26,984 nt of DNA, taken from JAGLRQ01 sp965369805 (GTDB lineage Bacteria > Auribacterota > UBA6266). A program made the translations under genes and the position numbers. The stretch covers positions 1-26,984 of the forward strand of contig CBDURG010000009.1 in the NCBI GenBank assembly GCA_965369805.1, written 5' to 3'. Positions 15,315 to 22,452 of the stretch are shown here, piece after piece (the stretch's first letter is position 1; every line of letters begins with the position of its first letter). The notes beneath the pieces were generated by a model. It was not told the DNA's origin and did not search any database. It saw only the letters and a list, made by a program, of their open reading frames with translations.

Positions 15315-16599
15315 ATAATGGGGATACGCTAGTTTTACCAATTAACTCCCTTCTTATTTGCCTCTGGACTTGCAGTAATTCCCGGGCCCGTCGTTTAATA
15401 GTCTTTGTATCTACCTTGTCTTTCATGCGTGATGCTGCTGTGTTAGGCCTGTCCTGGTACTCGTAAATGTCAACGAATGGAAGTTTTAACAACCTGATAA
15501 ATTTTTTGGATTGTTCGAAATCGTCCTCTGTCTCACTGGGAAATCCCACCATCATGTGAGTCGTTATATTTAAAGCCGGCGCCTTTGATCTCAGGTTTAT
15601 CAGACATCGCTTTACATCTTCGATATTATAAGGCCTTTTCATCAACCTAAGAATCCGGTCACTGGCAGATTGTATAGGAAGTGTTATGTGATCAATCCTA
15701 TGCGCGTTTCTGATAAGAGTATCCTCTAATTCAGGGTTATGCTCAATTAGGCATTGACAATTCAAATCATTTATCATCAGTTTGTAATTGCCTTCTACTT
15801 CGAACATTCTCCGCAAAAGTTCCATAACATTAGTGTCTATATCCAAACCGTAACTGCCTACGTCCTCGCCAACGAGCCTGAAGATATTGAAGCCTTTATT
15901 TAGTCCGATTTCGAACTCCTTCAGGATATCTCTTAGCGGTTTGCTTTTGATTCTTCCCTTGGAAAATCTTATCACACAATAGCTGCACTGTCCCAGGCAG
16001 CCGACACCTACTCTCAGAACAAAGACCTTTTCCGTTCTGTTCATTGTTGAAAGACGCACATTGGAACTGCGATTTCTGTTGAAAAAAATACTTTCCCTGA
16101 ATTTTCTCGCGCATGCCTTTGCGAATTCCCTGTTGAACTTGATCTTGCCAAAAAATTCTTTCAGCAGCAGCTTACGCCTTAATCCGGTATCTATACCGAA
16201 ATCCCGCACTTCATTAGGATCAGGGATATCCTCAAACTTTATATTGGCGTCTATCATGTGATCCAGCTTATAGAGTTCTCTGGCAGGTGCTGTTTCTAAA
16301 GAACATATAGTTTTCAGACGGATAGGGTTTATTTTTGGCAGGCATCCTGCTATGATGATTCTGCCGGATTTGTCCTTGTTTCGAAGATAATATTTTATAC
16401 ACTCAATAGACTTGTCTTCCGTATCCTGAGAGTAGGCGCAGGTCCAGATTACGATAAGACCGGCTTCTGAAAATCTCTCCGTGGGAGAAAGTCCGTTGAC
16501 CACCAGGTAATCGCGAACCTTTTGGGCATCTATCCTGCTTCTTGGACAAACAGAAACAGAACAAATATGGAATTTTTTTATTATATTATCTTTTTGCAT
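15313..16599 (-). CDS. MiaB/RimO-like radical SAM methylthiotransferase-family protein, atypical
   Basis: A 428-residue protein with an N-terminal UPF0004 domain carrying C18, C54 (IWTCAYSQDTED) and C86 (IAGCLPKI), with the spacing of the three auxiliary-cluster Cys of MiaB. Its radical SAM core has C201-x3-C205-x2-C208 (GCLGQCSYC) and motifs such as RLVGEDVGSYG, LPIQSASDRILRLMKRPY and THMMVGFPSETEDDF. These mark the methylthiotransferase family, which adds -SMe to tRNA or ribosomal protein. Two things are unusual: the linker between the domains is about 50 residues longer than in MiaB, and the protein ends (GKTSVSPL) where the RNA/protein-binding TRAM domain should begin. The true substrate is therefore open; it may not be tRNA. 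The start codon has only a weak purine-rich ribosome site. It is convergent with tRNA-Glu and divergent from a glycosyltransferase. Confidence 0.78.
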   Translation of the reverse strand: MQKDNIIKKFHICSVSVCPRSRIDAQKVRDYLVVNGLSPTERFSEAGLIVIWTCAYSQDTEDKSIECIKYYLRNKDKSGRIIIAGCLPKINPIRLKTICSLETAPARELYKLDHMIDANIKFEDIPDPNEVRDFGIDTGLRRKLLLKEFFGKIKFNREFAKACARKFRESIFFNRNRSSNVRLSTMNRTEKVFVLRVGVGCLGQCSYCVIRFSKGRIKSKPLRDILKEFEIGLNKGFNIFRLVGEDVGSYGLDIDTNVMELLRRMFEVEGNYKLMINDLNCQCLIEHNPELEDTLIRNAHRIDHITLPIQSASDRILRLMKRPYNIEDVKRCLINLRSKAPALNITTHMMVGFPSETEDDFEQSKKFIRLLKLPFVDIYEYQDRPNTAASRMKDKVDTKTIKRRARELLQVQRQIRRELIGKTSVSPL

Positions 16600-16736
16600 G
16601 GGACTTTCTTTCTAGAAAACTTAACACGATATAATACTTCTGTCAAATTGCTGTTAATCCATAGCTTTTTTTATGGGCCTCGTCCTATTTGAGGTGTGGG
16701 AAAATTTTTTTATGTCTGTAACTTGTAAATCTGTAG

Positions 16737-16742
16737 TATAAT
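16737..16742 (+). promoter_or_regulatory. -10 box, possible glycosyltransferase promoter
   Basis: A perfect TATAAT lies 75 bases upstream of the glycosyltransferase start in the divergent intergenic region (16600-16817), but no good -35 accompanies it. A TTGACA on the opposite strand near 16643 could serve the radical SAM gene. Nothing else is seen in this region. Confidence 0.3.
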
Positions 16743-16817
16743 TCATTTATATTGTAGGATAATCTGTATTCCCGACGTTGTTGAAAGGACATATTAATAA
16801 AAAACCCTTTGTCTAAA

Positions 16818-17954
16818 ATGCCTCAAACGTATCCTAAAATTACAGTAATAATTCCGACTTTTAACCGAGCTGAGTATCTCGCGGAATGCCTGGACAGCAT
16901 TATTGCCCAGACACTTCCGGCTCACCAGATTATAGTAATAAATGATGGATCCACCGATCACACTGTAAAAGTGATTGAGAATTATCTGAAGTCGGTTGAG
17001 TATTTTGAAACTGGCCAGTTAGGCAAATCCTGCGCAATCAATTACGGCCTGGAAAAAACTTCTGGCGAATACATTTGGATTTTTGATGATGACGATGTGG
17101 CTCTTCCGGACGCTCTCGAGCGGTTTGTCGAACCCCTCAAAAGACATCCGGAATATGGCTTTAGTTATAGTACCTTCTTTTATAGTGACACCCACGCGAA
17201 AGACGGTAAAATTGGCAGGGTGCTGAGAGAGTTGAAAATCCCGGATCTTAGAAAAAGGGGATTTCTTATCCCGCTATTAGAGGCAAATTTTTTGGGTGGA
17301 GCTGCCATTTTAGTACGTATATCTTGCTACAAACAGGTTGGCAAGTTCGATTCTGAACTTCTACGTTCTCAGGACTATGATATGGCCGTCAGAATCGCCC
17401 GCGACTTCGAAGGGATTCAAGTGCGTGGAGGAGCGACATTTCATTACCGTCAACATGAAAAGCTGCGTGGTAATCTCAAAGACCGATTTCTTTCGCGATT
17501 CGCGTTAAAGAAATGGCTACACTATGATCAAATTTTCTTTCGCAGGCTCTACAGGGAACTTCCCCTGTCCGAATTCCTGCCGCCCGACAGCAATTTAGAA
17601 AACAGAACTCGCCAAGCTCTTCTTCAGCGGCTGGAAGTAATGGCCTCCAAATTGTTAATAGAGGAGGTTGTGAAGGATCTTCAGAAACTTGGAATACTTT
17701 CAGATTCTACGCCTTTCTCTGATATGGAGCGGGCAGTTATTGTTGATATGATTACCAGAAGCCGGCCCTACAAGGTTGGTAATATATATGCCTTCCCTGA
17801 ATTTTGTGATACAATTCGGCGGCTTTCGACATCTTCTCCGGCAATTCGTTTATTGCGAGCAGAGATTCTTCGTGCACTTCCTTTGTGCTTGAAGAAGCCC
17901 CGTTCTTATAAAATACTGAATGCCATTCGGTGTCTTTTTCAAATGTATTCTTAA
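16818..17954 (+). CDS. Family 2 glycosyltransferase
   Basis: A 378-residue GT-A fold enzyme. It opens with the nucleotide-sugar binding strand ITVIIPTFNRAEYLAECLDS, then VINDGSTDHT (uridine-binding Asp) and GEYIWIFDDDDVALPDAL, where the DDDD run contains the metal-binding DxD. RSQDYDMAVRIARD in the middle supplies the acidic base-type ED/QD region, and HYRQHEKLRGN follows. The C-terminal third has no recognised domain. Donor and acceptor are unknown; surface polysaccharide or glycolipid synthesis is likely for the family. The ATG at 16818 is preferred over the TTG at 16809; neither has a convincing ribosome site. No other sugar gene is nearby. Confidence 0.82.
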   Translation: MPQTYPKITVIIPTFNRAEYLAECLDSIIAQTLPAHQIIVINDGSTDHTVKVIENYLKSVEYFETGQLGKSCAINYGLEKTSGEYIWIFDDDDVALPDALERFVEPLKRHPEYGFSYSTFFYSDTHAKDGKIGRVLRELKIPDLRKRGFLIPLLEANFLGGAAILVRISCYKQVGKFDSELLRSQDYDMAVRIARDFEGIQVRGGATFHYRQHEKLRGNLKDRFLSRFALKKWLHYDQIFFRRLYRELPLSEFLPPDSNLENRTRQALLQRLEVMASKLLIEEVVKDLQKLGILSDSTPFSDMERAVIVDMITRSRPYKVGNIYAFPEFCDTIRRLSTSSPAIRLLRAEILRALPLCLKKPRSYKILNAIRCLFQMYS

Positions 17955-18174
17955 TAAATATATGGCAAGTATAGTCCCAAATCTTCTTTGTCACAAAGAA
18001 CAAAAAGTTCGTTATTTTGACTTTTGTGAGGCGCCGCGGGCACCATCCCGCTGACTTACACAAAAAAATAGTTGTTGTACATGCTTGCTATTTTTCTGTA
18101 TTTTCTATTTTGTCTATGTTACTTTATTTGTTGCTGAATGGTGTATATAAACCGTATTAAAAGGAGGTTTTTCA
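17955..18174. other. Intergenic region with two hairpins, function unknown
   Basis: TCACAAA (17991-17997) pairs with TTTGTGA (18023-18029) around an inner GAAC/GTTC hairpin. A GC-rich GCGGG/CCCGC hairpin (18036-18051) follows, without a T run on either strand, so it is not a standard terminator. A TATAAA near 18146 may be the -10 of the next gene. Confidence 0.3.
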
Positions 18175-18579
18175 ATGAAAATAGAAACCTTTGTCGTTTG
18201 CGATGCTGCCGCTAATTATCATGGCAGACTAAGTATTCTCGGAGCTTTTGATATTATCTTTTCAGAAAAAATACCATGTGTGTATTCACAATGTGCAGTG
18301 GCTCTTAGATTGAGATTTTCTCAGATAGAAGAAGGTGACCATAAGATTAGAATTGACATTGTTGATGAAGATGGAAAACCGGTTATAAAGCATATAGACG
18401 GAGGAGTTAAAGTTAGATTTGATAAATATCCTTATAATTCTATGGTATTAAATATAGTTCTGAATATACAAAATTTAAAGATTGAAAAATATGGAGAATA
18501 TGCGATAGATTTAGCTATTGATGGAAAGCAGGAAGCGTCGCTTCCTATTTTTGTTAAGGAAAAATCAAAAAAGGCATAG
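18175..18579 (+). CDS. DUF6941-like conserved hypothetical protein
   Basis: A 134-residue soluble protein that begins MKIETFVVCDAAANYHGRLS and continues ILGAFDIIFSEKIPCVYSQC, a pattern I recognise from a conserved family of unknown function in which the start reads roughly 'MKIETF-CDAA...G-L-ILGAFD'. The rest is alternating beta-strand: ALRLRFSQIEEGDHKIRIDI, VDEDGKPV, VLNIVLNIQNLKIEKYGEYA, ending in a lysine-rich tail. It looks like a beta-sandwich. There is an excellent ribosome site (AAAAGGAGG) before the ATG. No function can be assigned. It stands alone, followed by the candidate structured RNA. Confidence 0.7.
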   Translation: MKIETFVVCDAAANYHGRLSILGAFDIIFSEKIPCVYSQCAVALRLRFSQIEEGDHKIRIDIVDEDGKPVIKHIDGGVKVRFDKYPYNSMVLNIVLNIQNLKIEKYGEYAIDLAIDGKQEASLPIFVKEKSKKA

Positions 18580-18604
18580 CGACTATTATTTTTCATAGGT
18601 TTTG

Positions 18605-18734
18605 TAAGGCTGTTTCCACCTGAACCTGAGAATGAATTAATAGCTGGATAATTTATTTAATTTCCTGGTGAACAACAGGGAATATCCGCGTAGACAAGAA
18701 CGCGGAAGCATTCTGTAATCCGTTTTTAGCCTTA
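18605..18734 (+). ncRNA. Candidate structured non-coding RNA, unknown class
   Basis: Four helices nest cleanly in 130 bases. A closing stem TAAGGCT (18605-18611) pairs with AGCCTTA (18728-18734); AGAATG (18629-18634) pairs with CATTCT (18709-18714). Inside are two hairpins with 8-base loops: TTTCCTG/CAGGGAA (18661-18667/18676-18682, one G-U) and TCCGCGT/ACGCGGA (18685-18691/18700-18706). GATTTT follows the closing stem. It lies in the only long gene-poor stretch (18580-19053). The helices alone do not fix the strand; + is assumed from the flanking genes. Confidence 0.45.
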
Positions 18735-18774
18735 GATTTTCAAATGCCGGGGACAATGTTATTCAAGAGATTTC

Positions 18775-18957
18775 TCAGGCAGAAGGTATAATATTCAAAA
18801 GGAGAAAAATCCATAAGGTGATTATAATAACCCATACCAGTATTGTGATAATCAGGAATATTTTTCTTTTTTGCGTATTACCGGTTAAGTGAGCCGCAAA
18901 AGAAAAAAAACAACCAAGTAAAAAAAGAATAGAAAACATCCATTTCATAGGTTTCAT
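18775..18957 (-). CDS. Possible small two-helix membrane protein
   Basis: A 60-residue frame encodes two strongly hydrophobic segments (MFSILFLLGCFFSFAAHL and IFLIITILVWVIIITLWIFL) joined by a positive loop TGNTQKRK, a credible hairpin membrane protein. No ribosome binding site precedes the ATG at 18957 (or the ATGs at codons 4 and 6), and AT-rich DNA makes such frames by chance, so it is a weak call. If real, it is divergent from the YwqK-like gene. Confidence 0.3.
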   Translation of the reverse strand: MKPMKWMFSILFLLGCFFSFAAHLTGNTQKRKIFLIITILVWVIIITLWIFLLLNIIPSA

Positions 18958-19012
18958 TATGAGAAATTGTTAACGATATGTCAAAGGAAAATTCAGGGTT
19001 TAAAAAATTTTG

Positions 19013-19029
19013 TTATTATGTGATAATAA
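19013..19029. repeat. 17-bp perfect palindrome upstream of YwqK-like gene
   Basis: TTATTAT-GTG-ATAATAA is a perfect inverted repeat with a 3-base centre, 24 bases before the start codon; possibly an operator, though AT-rich palindromes arise by chance. Confidence 0.3.
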
Positions 19030-19053
19030 TACCATCATTATATGAGGTTTGAT

Positions 19054-19707
19054 ATGAGGAAGATTTTATATGCAGTTTTAGTCTTATTGGCATTAATTCC
19101 TTCCGTTGCATTTTCTCAGGTTGTTATGATGAGGACTACCCCTGGTGAAGACGGATGGGAAAGGGTTTTTTATGGTGTAAACAAGGAATTTGCCAGACAG
19201 AAATTCGATAAAAACTGGAGGCTTAGGAGAACCAGAGGCAGGATTCCTGACGGAGTAGCAAAAGAATATAATGAGCAAGGAAAATTAATAAGGGAATATA
19301 GATATAGAAATGTAAACAGGGATGGCCTTTCCAAGGTTTATCATGAAAACGGCAGGCTGGCTTCTGAAAAAAATTATAGAAAAGGAAGGCTTGAAGGTGA
19401 AAGCAAAACATATTATGAGAATGGGAACTTGAAACTTAAAAGAAACTATAAAAATGGAAAACTAAACAGAGCGTGTAAAAAATATGATCGTAACGGAAAA
19501 TTGCTGTTTGAGTATAATTATGAAAATGGAAAGCAGCAGGGAATAACAAAGCAATACAGGAAAAACGGTATTTTAAAAAGTGAACATAATTTTAAAAATA
19601 ATAAACTTCACGGCGCGAGCAGTTTTTATGATGAGAATGGACAAATAATCTGTATAGAAACTTATAAGAATGGTAAAAAGATTGGCAGGCAAAATATCGG
19701 TGATTGA
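19054..19707 (+). CDS. Exported YwqK/MORN_2-like repeat protein
   Basis: A 217-residue protein with a signal peptide (MRKILYAVLVLLALIPSVAFSQ) followed from about residue 65 by six or so ~23-residue repeats of the form G-x-x-K-x-Y-x-x-N/Q-G-K/R-L-x-x-E-x-x-Y-x-N/K-G-K (for example YHENGRLASEKNYRKGRLEG, YYENGNLKLKRNYKNGKL). These are MORN variant (MORN_2, YwqK) repeats. Family members are often annotated 'YwqK antitoxin', but that label is not informative for an exported single gene like this one; no toxin gene is adjacent. ATG 19054 is chosen because GAGG lies 6 bases upstream; the ATG at 19042 would use the ribosome site as coding sequence. Function unknown. Confidence 0.78.
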   Translation: MRKILYAVLVLLALIPSVAFSQVVMMRTTPGEDGWERVFYGVNKEFARQKFDKNWRLRRTRGRIPDGVAKEYNEQGKLIREYRYRNVNRDGLSKVYHENGRLASEKNYRKGRLEGESKTYYENGNLKLKRNYKNGKLNRACKKYDRNGKLLFEYNYENGKQQGITKQYRKNGILKSEHNFKNNKLHGASSFYDENGQIICIETYKNGKKIGRQNIGD

Positions 19708-19760
19708 ACTGCCTTTGGGATAAATATGAAATATAAATTTTCAATTTAATAGAGGTTTTT

Positions 19761-20618
19761 ATGGAAGCTAATACGGTTAGATTGTTGATTTCCTGCCCTG
19801 ACAAAAAAGGGATTGTTGCCGCTGTATCCTCTTTTCTTTATGAGAATGGAGCCAATATTATAGAGTCTGACCAGTATACTACCAGCCATAAAGGCGGTAT
19901 TTTCTTTATGAGGATAGAGTTTGAACCTGCCGGTTCTTTGTTAGACGACAAGGATTTTTATCAAAGGTTCCTTCCCATCTCGGAAAAATTTTCTTTTACC
20001 TGGAGAGTGAGCTTTTCGCGTAAAAAGAAAAGAATGGCGGTATTTGTAACAAAGGAGGAACATTGCCTCCAGGAGCTTTTATGGAGGTGGAAAAACGGGG
20101 AACTTTCTGTTGATATCCCATTTGTTATAAGCAATCACGATGTTTTAAGAAATGTAGTTGAACAGTTTAATCTTGAATTCAGAAAATTTGAAGTAAAGAA
20201 GAACAATAGGGAAAAAGCGGAGAGAGAATTACTTTCTTTTATGGAAGGCGAGGTTGATTTTGTAGTGCTTGCCAGATATATGCAGATTTTGACTAAAGGT
20301 TTTGTAGATAAATACAGAAACAATATTATAAATATTCATCATTCCTTTTTACCGGCGTTTGCCGGGGCAAAACCGTATGAGCAGGCATATGAAAGAGGTG
20401 TAAAAATTATAGGAGCGACTGCTCATTATGTTACTGAAGAACTTGATAAAGGCCCTATAATAGAGCAGGATGTCGCGAGGGTAAGCCACAGGGATGATGT
20501 GAAAAAGTTGAAAAATAAGGGTAAAGATATTGAACGAACTGTCCTTTTTAAAGCTGTAAAATGGCATCTGGAAGACAGGATATTGGTTTATGAGAACAGA
20601 ACAATAGCTTTTGTGTGA
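19761..20618 (+). CDS. purU: Formyltetrahydrofolate deformylase PurU
   Basis: A 285-residue enzyme that hydrolyses 10-formyl-THF to formate and THF. An N-terminal ACT domain (VRLLISCPDKKGIVAAVSSF, about residues 6-85) is followed by a formyltransferase-type domain with the catalytic set N191-x-H193 (INIHHSFLPAFAGAKPYEQA) and D229 (EELDKGPIIEQD); the 36-residue spacing between H193 and D229 is that of PurN/PurU. The run GATAHYVT is diagnostic of PurU. Formate from PurU can feed PurT or balance one-carbon pools. It sits a few kb upstream of a purine operon but separated by corA, and has a terminator-like structure right after it. Confidence 0.93.
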   Translation: MEANTVRLLISCPDKKGIVAAVSSFLYENGANIIESDQYTTSHKGGIFFMRIEFEPAGSLLDDKDFYQRFLPISEKFSFTWRVSFSRKKKRMAVFVTKEEHCLQELLWRWKNGELSVDIPFVISNHDVLRNVVEQFNLEFRKFEVKKNNREKAERELLSFMEGEVDFVVLARYMQILTKGFVDKYRNNIINIHHSFLPAFAGAKPYEQAYERGVKIIGATAHYVTEELDKGPIIEQDVARVSHRDDVKKLKNKGKDIERTVLFKAVKWHLEDRILVYENRTIAFV

Positions 20619-20624
20619 TGTAAT

Positions 20625-20676
20625 CCAGATTTGGCCATACACTTTTTTGTTACAAGTGTTTTTAATGCAAATCTGG
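20625..20676 (+). repeat. Nested perfect inverted repeat after purU
   Basis: The outer arms CCAGATTTG (20625-20633) and CAAATCTGG (20668-20676) are perfect complements. Within them, CAT (20636-20638) can pair with ATG (20665-20667), and ACACTT (20639-20644) pairs with AAGTGT (20654-20659). Confidence 0.6.
20639..20663 (+). terminator. Probable terminator of purU
   Basis: The inner hairpin ACACTT/AAGTGT (9-base loop) is followed directly by TTTTT; the stem is short and AT-rich, and the enclosing 9-bp outer stem may strengthen or compete with it. Confidence 0.5.
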
Positions 20677-20757
20677 GGAGAAAAAAGGTTGTCAGGCAGC
20701 TGTTATCCGGTTAGAATGGCTCGTTGTATTGATGATTAAACTATAAGATGGTGGGTT

Positions 20758-21720
20758 ATGATAACTGCGTATATCTATGATGGAAAAGATTTAAAGATTT
20801 ATGAGGATTCCGGGGATCTTTTGAAGGAGACTGTAAAGAGGAATAAGGTCTGGATAAATATTACAGAATCGGATGAGAAAGAACTCAATGGCGTCCTGAA
20901 AAGTCTTTTTAACTTTCACCCCCTGAGCATCGAAGACTGTTCCAAAGAGATGCAGTATCCTAAACTTGATGATTACGGGGAGTATCTTTTTATGGTAATT
21001 CATGCTCCCGATCTTAACCACCTTGAAACCTTTGAAACGGTAGAAGTAGATATCTTTCTCGGGGCTAATTATCTTGTAACTTACAGCAGATCACCGGTCA
21101 AAAGTATTGATACCCTTAAGGAGCGTTGTCTCAGGAACCCCGGCAGTTTATTCAAACAGGGGATGGATATGATGTTTTATAACCTTGTTGACAGCACGAT
21201 GGATAACTACAATTATATCCTCAATTTTTTGGATAAGAAGATTGAGAAGGTTGAAGATGATGTTGTTGAGGGTGAAATTTCAGTATCTCTTAAGGATATA
21301 ATACTTCTAAGAAACGACCTCAAAGAAGTAAGAAGAATCCAGGTGCCTCAGAGGGAATTGTTTAATAAGCTTTCACACCGGAAATTCAACCCGATAATGG
21401 ACAAGACAAGGATATATATGAGTGACACTTATGATGCTATGTACCGAATTAATGATACAATTGACAACCTGCGCGATTATATTGATAGTGTCCGCGATAT
21501 ATATATGACAGTCGAGTCCAACAGGATGAGTCAGGTAATGAAAACCCTGACCGTTATAGCGACGATTATGATGCCGTTTGTTGTTATCGCGAGTATTTAC
21601 GGCATGAATATAAACCTGCCTTTAAGTCAAAGCCCTTACAGTTTTCTTTTTATTATGGCTATAATGCTTGTGATAACTGTTTTGCTAATGCTCTGGTTTA
21701 AGAAAAAAAACTGGTTTTGA
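20758..21720 (+). CDS. corA: CorA-type Mg2+/divalent cation channel
   Basis: A 320-residue inner-membrane channel. A long cytoplasmic N-terminal domain (FNFHPLSIEDCSKEMQYPKL is typical) leads into long helices (NYNYILNFLDKKIEKVEDDV, RNDLKEVRRIQVPQRE), then two C-terminal membrane segments with the signature Y-G282-M283-N284 between them; this pore loop selects hydrated Mg2+. The end is WFKKKNWF, the usual basic tail. Length and layout fit Thermotoga-type CorA. The ribosome site (GGTGGG) is modest. It stands between purU and a small anchored protein. Confidence 0.95.
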   Translation: MITAYIYDGKDLKIYEDSGDLLKETVKRNKVWINITESDEKELNGVLKSLFNFHPLSIEDCSKEMQYPKLDDYGEYLFMVIHAPDLNHLETFETVEVDIFLGANYLVTYSRSPVKSIDTLKERCLRNPGSLFKQGMDMMFYNLVDSTMDNYNYILNFLDKKIEKVEDDVVEGEISVSLKDIILLRNDLKEVRRIQVPQRELFNKLSHRKFNPIMDKTRIYMSDTYDAMYRINDTIDNLRDYIDSVRDIYMTVESNRMSQVMKTLTVIATIMMPFVVIASIYGMNINLPLSQSPYSFLFIMAIMLVITVLLMLWFKKKNWF

Positions 21721-21751
21721 TATTGGCTTATAACCGGGTGAAAATGTCTAG

Positions 21752-22321
21752 ATGAAAAAGACCGCGATTCCTTTTCTTGTTATTTTCCTTTTAGAAATGA
21801 TTGTGTGCATTTTAATTATAATGTTCAGAACTGATTCAGTTCTCGGGCTTAGAATCGGGAGTAGGAAAGAAGATATAGAAGCAGAGTTTCAACGGCGCGC
21901 GATTAAGAAATTGGAAGAGGGAGACAAGTATCTTGTCTATGAAAAGCCCCCGTCTTCGATAGAACATATTGAAAGAGTGAGATTAACTTTTTCTGATACG
22001 AATAAACTTACTAAATTTGAGGTTGGGTTTGCCAAGCGGGCTGTTGATATAGTGGACAAAGGAATTGAGGATGAACTTTTCTATGTGAAAGAAAGCGGCG
22101 GCAAACCTGATTTTGAACTCTATTATTTTATAAAGAACAAGCTTGTCGGGATTTATGGCGAGCCGAATATTGAATCGGTCAACAGGGAAAGAGGCCGGGG
22201 TTTTTGCAAGTGGCATCTTAAAAATGTTGACGTCCTGTTTGGAATAAGAGGTGATATCTGCGGATTGAGCTGCTACAGTTCACAAAGTGTAACGAAAAAA
22301 ATAAAAATGGGAACCAATTAG
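21752..22321 (+). CDS. Small membrane-anchored or secreted hypothetical protein
   Basis: A 189-residue protein with a hydrophobic N-terminus (AIPFLVIFLLEMIVCILIIM) that anchors or exports it, then a mixed domain without a family I recognise. Visible features: IGSRKEDIEAEFQRRAIKKL, a strand/turn region VRLTFSDTNKLTKFEVGFAK, and GIYGEPNIESVNRERGRGFC followed by KWHLKNVDVLFGIRG. The G-I/L-R-I-G-S...D-x-E opening and the late Y-G-E-P-N motif are reminiscent of small periplasmic proteins with a SmpA-like sheet, but this is weak. It starts 31 bases after corA, with no strong ribosome site, and ends 131 bases before purB. Confidence 0.55.
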   Translation: MKKTAIPFLVIFLLEMIVCILIIMFRTDSVLGLRIGSRKEDIEAEFQRRAIKKLEEGDKYLVYEKPPSSIEHIERVRLTFSDTNKLTKFEVGFAKRAVDIVDKGIEDELFYVKESGGKPDFELYYFIKNKLVGIYGEPNIESVNRERGRGFCKWHLKNVDVLFGIRGDICGLSCYSSQSVTKKIKMGTN

Positions 22322-22383
22322 GATTAAAAGCAACCCCTTACCTATTCTATCTGTCTTTAAACTATAAAATTCCCTTTTTATCG

Positions 22384-22413
22384 TTGACGTTGTTATAAGT
22401 GGTTTGATAACAT
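22384..22413 (+). promoter_or_regulatory. Candidate promoter of the purBSQL operon
   Basis: TTGACG (22384-22389) with TAACAT (22408-22413, 18-base spacer) or GATAAC (22406-22411, 16-base spacer) would start transcription near 22420, about 30 bases before purB. Confidence 0.4.
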
Positions 22414-22452
22414 GAAAATCTTCTATTTCCTTTAGAAAGGTAGGGGTTTGAT

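Noticed and set aside
18616..18682. Pieces resembling a TPP riboswitch (GAACCTGA, CTGGATAAT, AGGGAA)
   Set aside because: The pieces are separated by 14-20 extra bases, whereas in TPP riboswitches they are nearly contiguous; the strong local helices give another fold, and no thiamine gene is near.
19054..19707. YwqK 'antitoxin' as part of a toxin-antitoxin pair
   Set aside because: The protein has a signal peptide and no adjacent toxin gene; the repeat family is broad and the label is not informative.
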